The translations under genes were made by a program, and so were the position numbers. The notes under the pieces were generated by a model that was not told the origin of the DNA, ran no database searches, and was given only the letters and a program-made list of their open reading frames with translations. Positions 8,420 through 16,196 of a stretch of DNA of 64,000 nucleotides are shown here, one piece after another. Origin of the DNA: an uncultured Spirochaetaceae bacterium (lineage in GTDB: Bacteria > Spirochaetota > Spirochaetia > Treponematales > Treponemataceae). Position 1 is the first letter of the stretch, and each line of letters starts with the position of its first letter. The stretch spans positions 1-64,000 of the forward strand of contig CACZPR010000022.1 in NCBI GenBank assembly GCA_902783155.1. Direction: 5' to 3'.

Positions 8420-11400
8420 TTAATTCTTCCTATTGACCTCCGTCATGGACATTGTGCCGTCGGCGAAGTGGATGATTGTGACGTAGTATTTTCCTTCGGG
8501 GATTTCACTGAGCTTGTCGTTCGTGTAAGTGAAGGAGCCTGATTTTTGCACCACACCTGTTTCAACTCCACCGTAGAGCCAGTCTTCCACATTGCTTCCA
8601 AGATTGCTGCTTGCCCAGAATGAATGCACAAGGACAGGCTTATCGCTGAATACATTCAGACCGCGGTTTCCCACCGTAAAATCTGCGAGGTCCGGGGTGT
8701 TGCTTGAGGGGCTTTGCAGGTACGGAAGATAGGCGTAGGCGGTCTTGAAACACTGCACATTATTCCATATCTGAACGCGGATGAATTTATTGCTTTCAGC
8801 TGATGATACAGTGCAAACATAGTCGGTATGGTCATAAACACTTATTTCCTGACCAGGGTTTTCTGGGTCATCCTTATTCACCCTCACATTTGACAATGTT
8901 AAGTCAGCATTTGTTTTTGCCCAATACCCTTCATCACTTACATACTGAACGACAGCATTATCACAATAAGTATGTGATGTAGCATTGATTTTTGAGTTTT
9001 CCCATTTTACCTCTGGCTTATCACCCAGTTCTCCGGGAATATATATATTTCTGTCGACAGCTATGTTTCCATTGTTATCCGAAACTTGAAAATATAGTCT
9101 AGATCCATCCTGTCCGTCAAAAGGAAATGCCAGTTCACCGTTTCCAGTGTAGAACACAGTGCGTATCACATCGGAATTCCAGTCGATAAACTTGGAATTC
9201 GTAGAATAATGTTCGTTGGAATAGAAATATTTTACGGGAATCCTGCCGTTTTTCTTTAAGACTCCGGATTTATCATCCGAAACATCAAGTGATGTAAAAA
9301 TAACTGCATTCGGAGCTATAACCCAACTTTCGTATGGATATGTCACCGATGGCGGAATGTTGTCGTAATCTACAGGTATCAGCTTTTCATTTGTCTGCAC
9401 TTTCTGACTATTCGCATTGTATGCTATAATCTTAAAACTGTACGTGCAGTATTCAGTCGGAATCTCGAAATCCATATTGCTTGAAGTTTCATCCACTGCA
9501 GAATAAGAACCAACAGCAGGATGAGAGTAATTCACGACATAAGCAAGATTCGGATTGGGAGTGAATCCTACAGGATATTGTACGTGTGCGACATGCTTTT
9601 TTGTGTTCGCACCCGCAGACACAAGCGTTACTGTAAAATCAGATGGAAGATCGGAGTCAGAAGGAGGGCTGCCATGAGGTTTTTCTACACCCTTGTAAAC
9701 TGTAAAAGGTTTTCCTGTGCATGTGATATAGCCGGTTCCTGTGTTATCACCAGCCATCCAAGAAAGACAATAGATGTCGTATACTCCGTCCTCGAGCAAC
9801 CAAAGGCTGGATTCTCTGTTATAATCGTCCCCAAAAGCTGAATATTCTGTAAATACTAAATCCTCACTTTCAACAAAGCCATAGGTTATTACTGTGCTGG
9901 ACCCAGAGCCTGTTCTTGAAACCTCATTCCAGTCACGTTGCGAAATGCCCCTTTTTATTACGACAGAAGAAGAGTCAGCAGAGGTAAACCCTTCATGCAT
10001 AACAGAGCTAAGCAACATACCCCCACATTTTTTAAAGAAATCCTTGTCAACTTTTCCTTCATCATCCTGTCTTAAGGCAAATATTTCTGTCCTATATGTC
10101 AGTTCGAGAGGTTTGCTCAGTCTGACATTCCAGACTGGAGATTCAATAGTCTCAATCTCATTGACACCACGTCCGTAGCGTTTTTGACGTTGGACAGACT
10201 CGAAAGTTTCTTCGCACGAAACAACGTCTGTTGCCCTTGGTATCTTATATGAATATGAAATCTCATTTCCTATCTCATCACTAATAATTGACTTTATATA
10301 TAAATCCTTGTAGGGGTCAATATCAAAAGAGATTTTATAAAAATCGCCCGTCAGGTAACGGCATTCACCTGATATTATCTTAAAGTATTTTTCACCTTCG
10401 CAATAAACCACGTTGCTGTCCGCAAAAACAGAGAGGCTGTCCACAGAATACCCGGCTTCTATACGGACCAGCTTTGCCAGATGTCCATGAAAGAGAGCAT
10501 CATACTGTCCAAAATGGTCTCCCCAGCCTTCATCATAAACAGTGCCGTCCATGTCCTGCACAAAAGGGTCGTAATCTGGCTGTGGCATGAGTGCAAAATC
10601 GTAGTGAATAGTACTCTGATTTGGTTCGAGAAAAATAATGGAATCGGAACAGTTGTTCAGTGTACACATTAGTGCAAACTTAGTATCCTTAACCAAATCC
10701 ACCTTCTTTGAAAACGATTCCTCAAAGCTGGTCTCGTTTCCAGAATAGTCCGTAACGACAAAGTTCAGGTTCACAACTCCATCGTCCAGATTTTTGAAAT
10801 TGTACTCGAACGCGCCGGAAAAGCTGTTCAGTCCTCTGTTGTTCTGGTACACGGTTTTAAGGGCAGAGTTTGTGACGGCCACACCTTCCGTAGTCCGAAT
10901 CAGTTTTTCCCTCACCTCAAGGGACTCCACGCCGCCTCCCGCGTCATCCGACTCAAAGTAGAACCACACAGACTTCACATGATGATTGTCAATGCCCTGT
11001 TTTTTGGCCGCAGCCTTTTCCTCGTCCGTACCGCTGTAGCTTGCCGCCGCCGCATAATGGGAGAATTCATCCAATGCGATAAGGTTAGTGCCGTTTTCCG
11101 CGTCCTCTTTGGTTTTCGCAATCCTGAGCACAGTAAATTCCGGCTTTACGCTCTCAATGGGATTATAGCACTTCGGCCTGATTTCAATTCCGTCCTGAAC
11201 GCTTCTGATTGTAGCCTTGACGGTGTAGGTTTCGGTCTTGTTTTCCCTGTCCTCGGTGGTAGTCGCATCGCTGAACGCCACAGCATCCGAATCTTGCCCG
11301 CTTGCGTCAAAGCATGTCCATTCCTTAAACTCTATGCCGGATTTTTTCTTGAACTCAATGGTAAAACTGTCGCCCACAGCGCCAGTGAAATCCGTGGGAT

Positions 11401-11608
11401 AAACCGAGCCGTAATCGGCAGAGCCAAGACCCACACGAATCGTCGCCTTTGGTGCATTCGCGTGCGCAATCTGTTCCTCAATCTCCCTTCTTAGTTCCGC
11501 TCCGTTAAAAAAGTTTTCACACGAGGCAAACAAAAACACTAAAAGTAGTACCCCCCCCCAGTATATAACCTTTCTAGCGACAGATTGAATAGATTCACTT
11601 TTTCTCAT
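8420..11608 (-). CDS. Large phase-variable lipoprotein, tract in frame
   Basis: 1062 residues from the ATG at 11608, which has AAGGAGG six bases upstream. A longer in-frame reading from 11635 lacks such a site. The N-terminus MRKSESIQSVARKVIYWGG leads into a hydrophobic stretch and the lipobox FLFASC, then ENFFNGAELRREIEEQIAHA. A module resembling bacterial beta-repeats follows (TIRVGLGSADYGSVYP, later FKEWTCF). Further on are Ig-like stretches, one with YDNIPP, and a C-terminus closely matching the paralogue at 4345-7490 (YTNDKLSEIPEGKYYVTIIHF). Expected to be anchored in the cell envelope, probably at the surface. Function unknown. Expression probably switches by slippage of the nine-G tract at 11551-11559. 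Confidence 0.85.
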   Translation of the reverse strand: MRKSESIQSVARKVIYWGGVLLLVFLFASCENFFNGAELRREIEEQIAHANAPKATIRVGLGSADYGSVYPTDFTGAVGDSFTIEFKKKSGIEFKEWTCFDASGQDSDAVAFSDATTTEDRENKTETYTVKATIRSVQDGIEIRPKCYNPIESVKPEFTVLRIAKTKEDAENGTNLIALDEFSHYAAAASYSGTDEEKAAAKKQGIDNHHVKSVWFYFESDDAGGGVESLEVREKLIRTTEGVAVTNSALKTVYQNNRGLNSFSGAFEYNFKNLDDGVVNLNFVVTDYSGNETSFEESFSKKVDLVKDTKFALMCTLNNCSDSIIFLEPNQSTIHYDFALMPQPDYDPFVQDMDGTVYDEGWGDHFGQYDALFHGHLAKLVRIEAGYSVDSLSVFADSNVVYCEGEKYFKIISGECRYLTGDFYKISFDIDPYKDLYIKSIISDEIGNEISYSYKIPRATDVVSCEETFESVQRQKRYGRGVNEIETIESPVWNVRLSKPLELTYRTEIFALRQDDEGKVDKDFFKKCGGMLLSSVMHEGFTSADSSSVVIKRGISQRDWNEVSRTGSGSSTVITYGFVESEDLVFTEYSAFGDDYNRESSLWLLEDGVYDIYCLSWMAGDNTGTGYITCTGKPFTVYKGVEKPHGSPPSDSDLPSDFTVTLVSAGANTKKHVAHVQYPVGFTPNPNLAYVVNYSHPAVGSYSAVDETSSNMDFEIPTEYCTYSFKIIAYNANSQKVQTNEKLIPVDYDNIPPSVTYPYESWVIAPNAVIFTSLDVSDDKSGVLKKNGRIPVKYFYSNEHYSTNSKFIDWNSDVIRTVFYTGNGELAFPFDGQDGSRLYFQVSDNNGNIAVDRNIYIPGELGDKPEVKWENSKINATSHTYCDNAVVQYVSDEGYWAKTNADLTLSNVRVNKDDPENPGQEISVYDHTDYVCTVSSAESNKFIRVQIWNNVQCFKTAYAYLPYLQSPSSNTPDLADFTVGNRGLNVFSDKPVLVHSFWASSNLGSNVEDWLYGGVETGVVQKSGSFTYTNDKLSEIPEGKYYVTIIHFADGTMSMTEVNRKN
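11551..11559 (-). repeat. Poly-G tract, 9 G, in frame
   Basis: Nine C on the plus strand. In the coding sense the tract encodes part of the Tyr-Trp-Gly-Gly-Val stretch just before the hydrophobic core of the signal peptide. Gain or loss of one base would stop translation soon after. Confidence 0.85.
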
Positions 11609-11662
11609 ATTGCGCCTCCTTTTTACTAATGCCAATCATTCTAATGCAATTTCAATTCAGTT

Positions 11663-13552
11663 TCAATCCAGAAGCGACTTTATCGTTCCTTCGCCAATTG
11701 TTCTTCCGCCATCGCGGATTAAAAATGTCTGTTCCTCGTATATCGGCATACCGTTTGCAAGCTCCACTGTTATAGTCGTCGCATCGTTGCCAGGCAAAAT
11801 CATATCCCCCTCAAAAGACATCTGCCCAAGCACATCTGTCGTATAAAAATAAAAATTAGGACTATCGTTGTAACCTGAAATAATTGGGGTATTTCTTCCT
11901 CCCTCTTCTTTTTTACGCAAATATATATCCGCTTCAAATTTTTTGTGATTTTGAAGAGCATTCGGAAGGCTCAGGCACATTCCACGCTGCAAATCAGATT
12001 TTTCTATTCCTCTAAGCAAAAGACCGACACTGTCTCCGGCCATTGCACTATCGACGGTGGTCCTGTTTTTCTCTATGCCTGTTATAATGGTATCAAAAAC
12101 CTTGTCAAATCCAACAATCTGCACGGCATCACCGAGATTTATTTCGCCCATCTCCACTTTGCCGGTCGCAACAGTTCCCCTGCCAGTAATTGTAAAAATA
12201 TCTTCAATTGGCATAAGAAATTTAAAAGGCACATTGACCGAAAAATAATACCGCTTGTCCGATGGATATTCCAATGTGTTTCCGCTCATGTCCTTGAATA
12301 TAAAGCTCATGGAGTACACACCTGTCTCAAAGTCAACGTCGGAAATGGAAAGCGAGTCACTGAAAGTTGCTATATTCCCATCCACGCTTTTAAATCTGAC
12401 AATCTTTGTAAGTGGTAAATCGGCAGAGCCTACCCGCTGAAATTTTAGCGTAAACGAATCCGCCGGTCCGCTTTCTATGTCCTTTATTTTCAGATTTATG
12501 TCCAGCTTTTTTGCGGCATTTTTTGGAACGGACTCGGGATTATACGAGCTTTCTAAAATTGGTGTCAGAACATTACCGTTTGCAAGTTTCACAGAGAATT
12601 CATCCGACTCATAAATTACAGGCCTGTTAGTGTCAGTCCCATCCGTCACCTGATAAATCCATTTTTTGCCGGAAGTCATTGTCACAAGCTTTCCGTCAAC
12701 CATGTGGAAAAATCCATTTTCAAGGCTCACAAGAATCTGGGACCAGTCGGGAATTTCAATGTAGTCCTCAGAATCAGTGTCCCTGCGCACGGTAATTGAG
12801 AGCCGCCTTGGATTTTCAAAGACCGGTGCGGAAAAACAGTTGTTCCTGTTCACTCCGGTTTCGTTGTCTGTAATCGAAATGTTCTTAAAGAAATGCTCGC
12901 CGTCTTTTTTGTAGCCGTAAAATCTTGTCTTCCCGCCGACATCCGTTTTAAGAAAATCATTCTCGGCTATTCCCGAGGCCAAAAGTTCATCCTTTTCCCC
13001 CTCGGTGTAGTATATGGATTCCGCGTCCATGTCATAATCGAAAATAACCTGGATTGTCGTGTCCTTGTGCGTTCCCTCGGAGATATAGAGCGGCGTGTAT
13101 GAAATAATCTGCGGACGTTCGGAAAGCACTGGCTCCAGACAAAGTTTCATTCCATCGGACGGAGCCTTCACAAATGTACATTCGGTTTCGGAATCGTCAA
13201 CAGAAGAAAGCAGAAGATACTCACCGTTCGGGATTTCATTTTTTGTGGTGGAATCTACAATCTTCCATCTTATAAATTCCCAGTCGATTATTGGCTCAAA
13301 GTTCACGATAAAGACATCCCCGACTTTTTTGGATACCGCCCCTCCTGTTGGGGATTTTATGATTCCCCGGCTCTTCGGCTGTTCCACGCTGATTGTGTAC
13401 GAGGGTGCGTTTGCGTAGGCTACGGTGCTTTCTATTTCAGCCCTCAGTTTTGCTCCGCTAAAAAAGTTCTCACACGATGAAAACAAAAATAGAAAAATAA
13501 ATACCCCCCCCCAGTACATTAAAATGGAGATAGAAAATTTACTTTTTTTCAT
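11663..13552 (-). CDS. Lipoprotein with C-terminal EF-Tu domain II/III-like region
   Basis: 629 residues from the ATG at 13552, with GGAGG seven bases upstream. The signal peptide contains the poly-G-encoded YWGG and ends in the lipobox FLFSSC (Cys27), followed by ENFFSGAKLRAEIESTVA, the same leader as its two neighbours. Residues about 50-440 are beta-rich and unrecognised. Residues about 443-629 resemble elongation factor Tu domains II and III: FLMPIEDIFTITGRGTVATG, then AGDSVGLLLRGIEKSDLQRG, KFEADIYLRKKEEGGRNTP, FYFYTTDVLG and IRDGGRTIGEG. The EF-Tu GTPase domain (domain I) is absent; no GHVDHGKT, DCPGH or NKCD is present. It cannot act as a normal elongation factor. Surface binding, by analogy with moonlighting EF-Tu, is inference only. 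Confidence 0.85.
   Translation of the reverse strand: MKKSKFSISILMYWGGVFIFLFLFSSCENFFSGAKLRAEIESTVAYANAPSYTISVEQPKSRGIIKSPTGGAVSKKVGDVFIVNFEPIIDWEFIRWKIVDSTTKNEIPNGEYLLLSSVDDSETECTFVKAPSDGMKLCLEPVLSERPQIISYTPLYISEGTHKDTTIQVIFDYDMDAESIYYTEGEKDELLASGIAENDFLKTDVGGKTRFYGYKKDGEHFFKNISITDNETGVNRNNCFSAPVFENPRRLSITVRRDTDSEDYIEIPDWSQILVSLENGFFHMVDGKLVTMTSGKKWIYQVTDGTDTNRPVIYESDEFSVKLANGNVLTPILESSYNPESVPKNAAKKLDINLKIKDIESGPADSFTLKFQRVGSADLPLTKIVRFKSVDGNIATFSDSLSISDVDFETGVYSMSFIFKDMSGNTLEYPSDKRYYFSVNVPFKFLMPIEDIFTITGRGTVATGKVEMGEINLGDAVQIVGFDKVFDTIITGIEKNRTTVDSAMAGDSVGLLLRGIEKSDLQRGMCLSLPNALQNHKKFEADIYLRKKEEGGRNTPIISGYNDSPNFYFYTTDVLGQMSFEGDMILPGNDATTITVELANGMPIYEEQTFLIRDGGRTIGEGTIKSLLD
13504..13512 (-). 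repeat. Poly-G tract, 9 G, in frame
   Basis: Nine C on the plus strand at the same codon position as in the two related lipoprotein genes (Trp-Gly-Gly-Val). The gene is in frame at this length. Confidence 0.85.
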
Positions 13553-13656
13553 ATCGCTGCCTCCTTTTTTAATTCTTCTTCAATTCTAATACACTTCATG
13601 CACAATTTCTATAAAAACAATTGATTTGGACCAAATTTCTCCCCAAAGCAGACTTC

Positions 13657-13697
13657 CTATTTAGAATTTTGACAAAAAGTGGAAAAATTCTAAATAG
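13657..13697. repeat. Perfect 14-bp inverted repeat between hemW and the lipoprotein cluster
   Basis: CTATTTAGAATTTT (13657-13670) and AAAATTCTAAATAG (13684-13697) are exact complements around a 13-base loop. It lies just after the hemW stop codon. There is no T-run after it on the minus strand, so it is not a standard terminator. It could be an AT-rich terminator, a protein-binding site or a boundary of the inserted lipoprotein block. Confidence 0.7.
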
Positions 13698-13714
13698 TTT
13701 AGAAGGGAACAATC

Positions 13715-14917
13715 TTACCTGACATATTCCCGGAGGAGCGTGTTTAAAAAAAGGATTCCGTCCCTGTTCAATGCGTAGCGTCCGGTTTTTGAGTGGTCTG
13801 CGCACAGGTTTCTGTCCGAAAATTTTTTCCATGGTCCGGAATCAACGCCAAGCCTGTCGGAAAGGGAGCCGTTCCACTCCAGCGAGGAAAAACGCTTTCT
13901 GTAATCTTCCGGGTCCAGTCCTTCAAGTGTCCGAAGCCCCATCATCAGGTACTCGAACTCCTTTGTGGCTTCATCCAGGCGTTCGGTTTCCCTTGGAATC
14001 TTGTCCTCGTCCACAGGAAAACTGTTCCAGAAATCGCAGTAAAGTCTTATGTTCTCGGTATTGGTCCAGCGAAGTCCGTCCTTGCCATAAAGACTGTAGA
14101 GCGAGCCTGTCGCACCCGCACCCACGCCAACATAATCCATCTGCCGCCAGTAAGACATGTTGTGGACGCTTCCGCATCCGTTTTTGGCAAAATTGGAAAC
14201 CTCGTACTGATGGAAACCGTTTTCCTCAAGAATCTTGCGACCTTCAATCCACTGGGAGTCGGCGGCATCAAAATCAAAGTCCATGCCGGTCTCCACGCGG
14301 GATGCAAGAGGGGTTCCCGGTTCAAGTGTCAGAGTGTACATGGAAACATGGTCTGGACCGTAGGAAAGCATTGTCTTAAGGGAACAGGCAAATTCATCCA
14401 TCGTTTGGGAAGGAAGACCTGCCATGCAGTCAAGGTTGAGTCTCCCGCTCCAATGTTTTTTCACTATGTCCAGAGCCTTCAATGCTGTGGCGGACGAGCA
14501 TGACCGGTGGACCGAACCGAGCGCGCTGTCGTTCAGGGACTGTATTCCAAGCGAAATCCTGTCCACACCGGAGACATGGGCGGAATCAAGCATCTCCAGA
14601 GAAAGCGACTGCGGATTCATTTCAACGGTAGTCTCAGCCGGAGAAAGAGATGCGTCCATGCCGTTTTTTACGCCGGAAATCAAGCGGGACAACTGTTTTG
14701 GAGTCAAAAGACTTGGAGTACCTCCACCGACATAGATTGTACTCCACATTTGTATGTTTAATTTTTTAGAATAAAAGAGACTTTCGTTAATTACGGCATC
14801 TATATAATCATCCGACACACCGCCGGCACCAACCGGGACCGAAAAAAAATCGCAGTAGTCGCACTTCCGTGTGCAGAACGGTATGTGGATATACAGGCCA
14901 GTCTTTTTTTCCATCAC
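13715..14917 (-). CDS. hemW: HemW-like radical SAM protein (oxygen-independent coproporphyrinogen III oxidase family)
   Basis: 400 residues. The radical SAM cysteines C15, C19 and C22 lie in HIPFCTRKCDYCDFF, followed by a GGGTPSLL glycine motif and a C-terminal HemN domain with the YEYLMMGLRT-type stretch. True HemN has an extra N-terminal segment, which is absent here, so HemW (haem chaperone or a related radical SAM function) is more likely than an anaerobic coproporphyrinogen dehydrogenase. Starts with GTG (14917) or the following ATG (14914), seven to ten bases after the stop of the upstream signal-peptidase-like gene, so the two are probably cotranscribed. Confidence 0.88.
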   Translation of the reverse strand: MMEKKTGLYIHIPFCTRKCDYCDFFSVPVGAGGVSDDYIDAVINESLFYSKKLNIQMWSTIYVGGGTPSLLTPKQLSRLISGVKNGMDASLSPAETTVEMNPQSLSLEMLDSAHVSGVDRISLGIQSLNDSALGSVHRSCSSATALKALDIVKKHWSGRLNLDCMAGLPSQTMDEFACSLKTMLSYGPDHVSMYTLTLEPGTPLASRVETGMDFDFDAADSQWIEGRKILEENGFHQYEVSNFAKNGCGSVHNMSYWRQMDYVGVGAGATGSLYSLYGKDGLRWTNTENIRLYCDFWNSFPVDEDKIPRETERLDEATKEFEYLMMGLRTLEGLDPEDYRKRFSSLEWNGSLSDRLGVDSGPWKKFSDRNLCADHSKTGRYALNRDGILFLNTLLREYVR

Positions 14918-14923
14918 GAGGAT

Positions 14924-15619
14924 TTAGAAGAACCTAAACTTTTTGAACGGGAAATACTCCATGACAACCTTGCCCCTGATTCTCGAACCAGAAACAGGTC
15001 CCCAGACTCTTGAATCGGAGCCTTCAATCCTGTTGTCGGCAAGAACAAAATATTCCCCATCCTTCAGCGTGAACTCGTCGCAGTCGCCAATGGAGCCAAG
15101 CCCATCCCATTCCGCAGGCACAGAATAGATGTGCGTGTTGTATCCTTTTTTAGACCGCTCGTATTCGGAAAGAAAAGTGTTGTCCTCGGGGGTCTTGACG
15201 TAGGCAACGTAGTCCTTTATGCGAACAGTGTCACCCGGAAGCCCTATCACACGTCTTAGAACAGGTTTTCCCGACATGCGATTTGTGTAGCCAAACGGAC
15301 AGAACTGCTGCAGGGTAAAAAACTCGCACAGCTTGTTGATAACCACCTGTCCCGCACCAAGCTTCTCATCGTCCAGACGCGAAAGATAGACAACATCACC
15401 ACGCTCGGGATTTCTGTCAAGGGGAGTAACGAACACCGCACTGTTTTTTGGAATGTCGGAGTCCATGGCATCTGACCTGACCAAAACCGGGAACAGGATG
15501 AAGTTCAGGAACATGGTTATAAAAAAAACTACCGAAACAATAAGGCCAAATGTAATGCCAAGCCTGTGGTTCCGGGCGCGCTTCATTTCGAAGGAATAGT
15601 CATAAACACTTTGTTTCAT
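14924..15619 (-). CDS. S26 signal peptidase I homologue lacking the catalytic Ser and Lys
   Basis: 231 residues from the ATG at 15619. One membrane segment (about 21-47) is followed by the peptidase S26 fold: a DRNPERGDVV strand, RRVIGLPGD and a C-terminal ADNR..GSDSR stretch. In active enzymes the nucleophile lies in a Ser-Met pair; here the matching site is SDAM, with Ala51. The general base Lys normally precedes Arg in KRxxGLPGD; here it is Arg122 (RRVIGLPGD). Both catalytic residues are therefore replaced while the fold markers remain. The window also encodes an S26 peptidase with both residues present (57069-58850). A non-catalytic role is inferred. The promoter TTGCAA/TATTAT ends 10 bases before the ATG. 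Confidence 0.85.
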   Translation of the reverse strand: MKQSVYDYSFEMKRARNHRLGITFGLIVSVVFFITMFLNFILFPVLVRSDAMDSDIPKNSAVFVTPLDRNPERGDVVYLSRLDDEKLGAGQVVINKLCEFFTLQQFCPFGYTNRMSGKPVLRRVIGLPGDTVRIKDYVAYVKTPEDNTFLSEYERSKKGYNTHIYSVPAEWDGLGSIGDCDEFTLKDGEYFVLADNRIEGSDSRVWGPVSGSRIRGKVVMEYFPFKKFRFF

Positions 15620-15629
15620 TGTAACCTTT

Positions 15630-15658
15630 ATAATATCAGATAGGTTAAATGGTTGCAA
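15630..15658 (-). promoter_or_regulatory. Promoter of the signal-peptidase-like gene
   Basis: On the minus strand, -35 TTGCAA (15658-15653), a 17-bp spacer and -10 TATTAT (15635-15630). The expected start of transcription is only a few bases before the ATG at 15619. Confidence 0.6.
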
Positions 15659-15673
15659 GGACCCCATAAGCTA

Positions 15674-15702
15674 TGGACTTTTAGCCCCTTAGGGGTTATT
15701 AT
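15674..15702 (+). promoter_or_regulatory. Promoter of smpB, probably leaderless
   Basis: -35 TGGACT (15674-15679), a 17-bp spacer and -10 TATTAT (15697-15702). The -10 ends eight bases before the smpB ATG at 15711, and there is no ribosome-binding site in between. The spacer contains the palindrome CCCCTTAGGGG. Confidence 0.55.
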
Positions 15703-15710
15703 ATAGTGTT

Positions 15711-16178
15711 ATGGAAGAAGGTCGCAAAATTATCGCACAGAACAGGAAAGCATATTTCAACTATTCCGTGGAGGACAAGATTGAATGTGGAATAGTCCTT
15801 GTCGGAACGGAGGTAAAGTCTGTCAAGGCCGGCAACGTATCTTTCGCCGACAGTTTCGCACTCATCGAAAACGGAGAGGTGTGGATTCAGAATTTCCTGA
15901 TTTCGGAATACTCCTTTTCGTCGGTGTTCAACCATTCGCCGGAACGGAAAAAGAAGCTCCTGCTCCACAGGGACCAGATAAAGAGACTACAGAGAAAAAC
16001 CGATGAAAAAGGATATACGCTGGTTCCGCTGGATTTTTACCTGAAAAACGGAATCGTAAAGGTCACGCTTGGTGTGTGCAAGGGAAAAAAGCAGTTCGAC
16101 AAGCGGGAGTCCATAAAGGAAAGGGATGTGAACAGGGATATTGCCCGCGAATTCAGAAAGGATATTGGCGGATTATAG
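15711..16178 (+). CDS. smpB: SsrA-binding protein SmpB
   Basis: 155 residues, the usual size. It binds tmRNA and takes it to stalled ribosomes for trans-translation. Visible hallmarks: N-terminal NRKAYFNYSVEDKIECGIVL, the GTEVKSVKAG strand, HSPERKKKLLLHRDQIKRL, and a basic C-terminal tail (KGKKQFDKRESIKERDVNRD). No Shine-Dalgarno sequence precedes the ATG; the promoter geometry suggests a leaderless transcript. Diverges from the signal-peptidase-like gene, and is followed 18 bp later by an exported protein on the same strand. Confidence 0.96.
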   Translation: MEEGRKIIAQNRKAYFNYSVEDKIECGIVLVGTEVKSVKAGNVSFADSFALIENGEVWIQNFLISEYSFSSVFNHSPERKKKLLLHRDQIKRLQRKTDEKGYTLVPLDFYLKNGIVKVTLGVCKGKKQFDKRESIKERDVNRDIAREFRKDIGGL

Positions 16179-16196
16179 GAGAATTTGGAGAGCAAA

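Noticed and set aside
8326-8420. Possible integron attC site (GTTAGGC on the minus strand at 8338-8332)
   Set aside because: Treponema denticola carries an integron, so I looked for one. No matching RYYYAAC arm at a proper distance, and no integrase or repeated sites in the window.
11663-12250. Broken tuf gene next to an unrelated lipoprotein gene
   Set aside because: The EF-Tu-like part is in the same uninterrupted frame as the lipoprotein N-terminus and has diverged well beyond ordinary tuf sequence, so a fusion is more likely than a tuf fragment.
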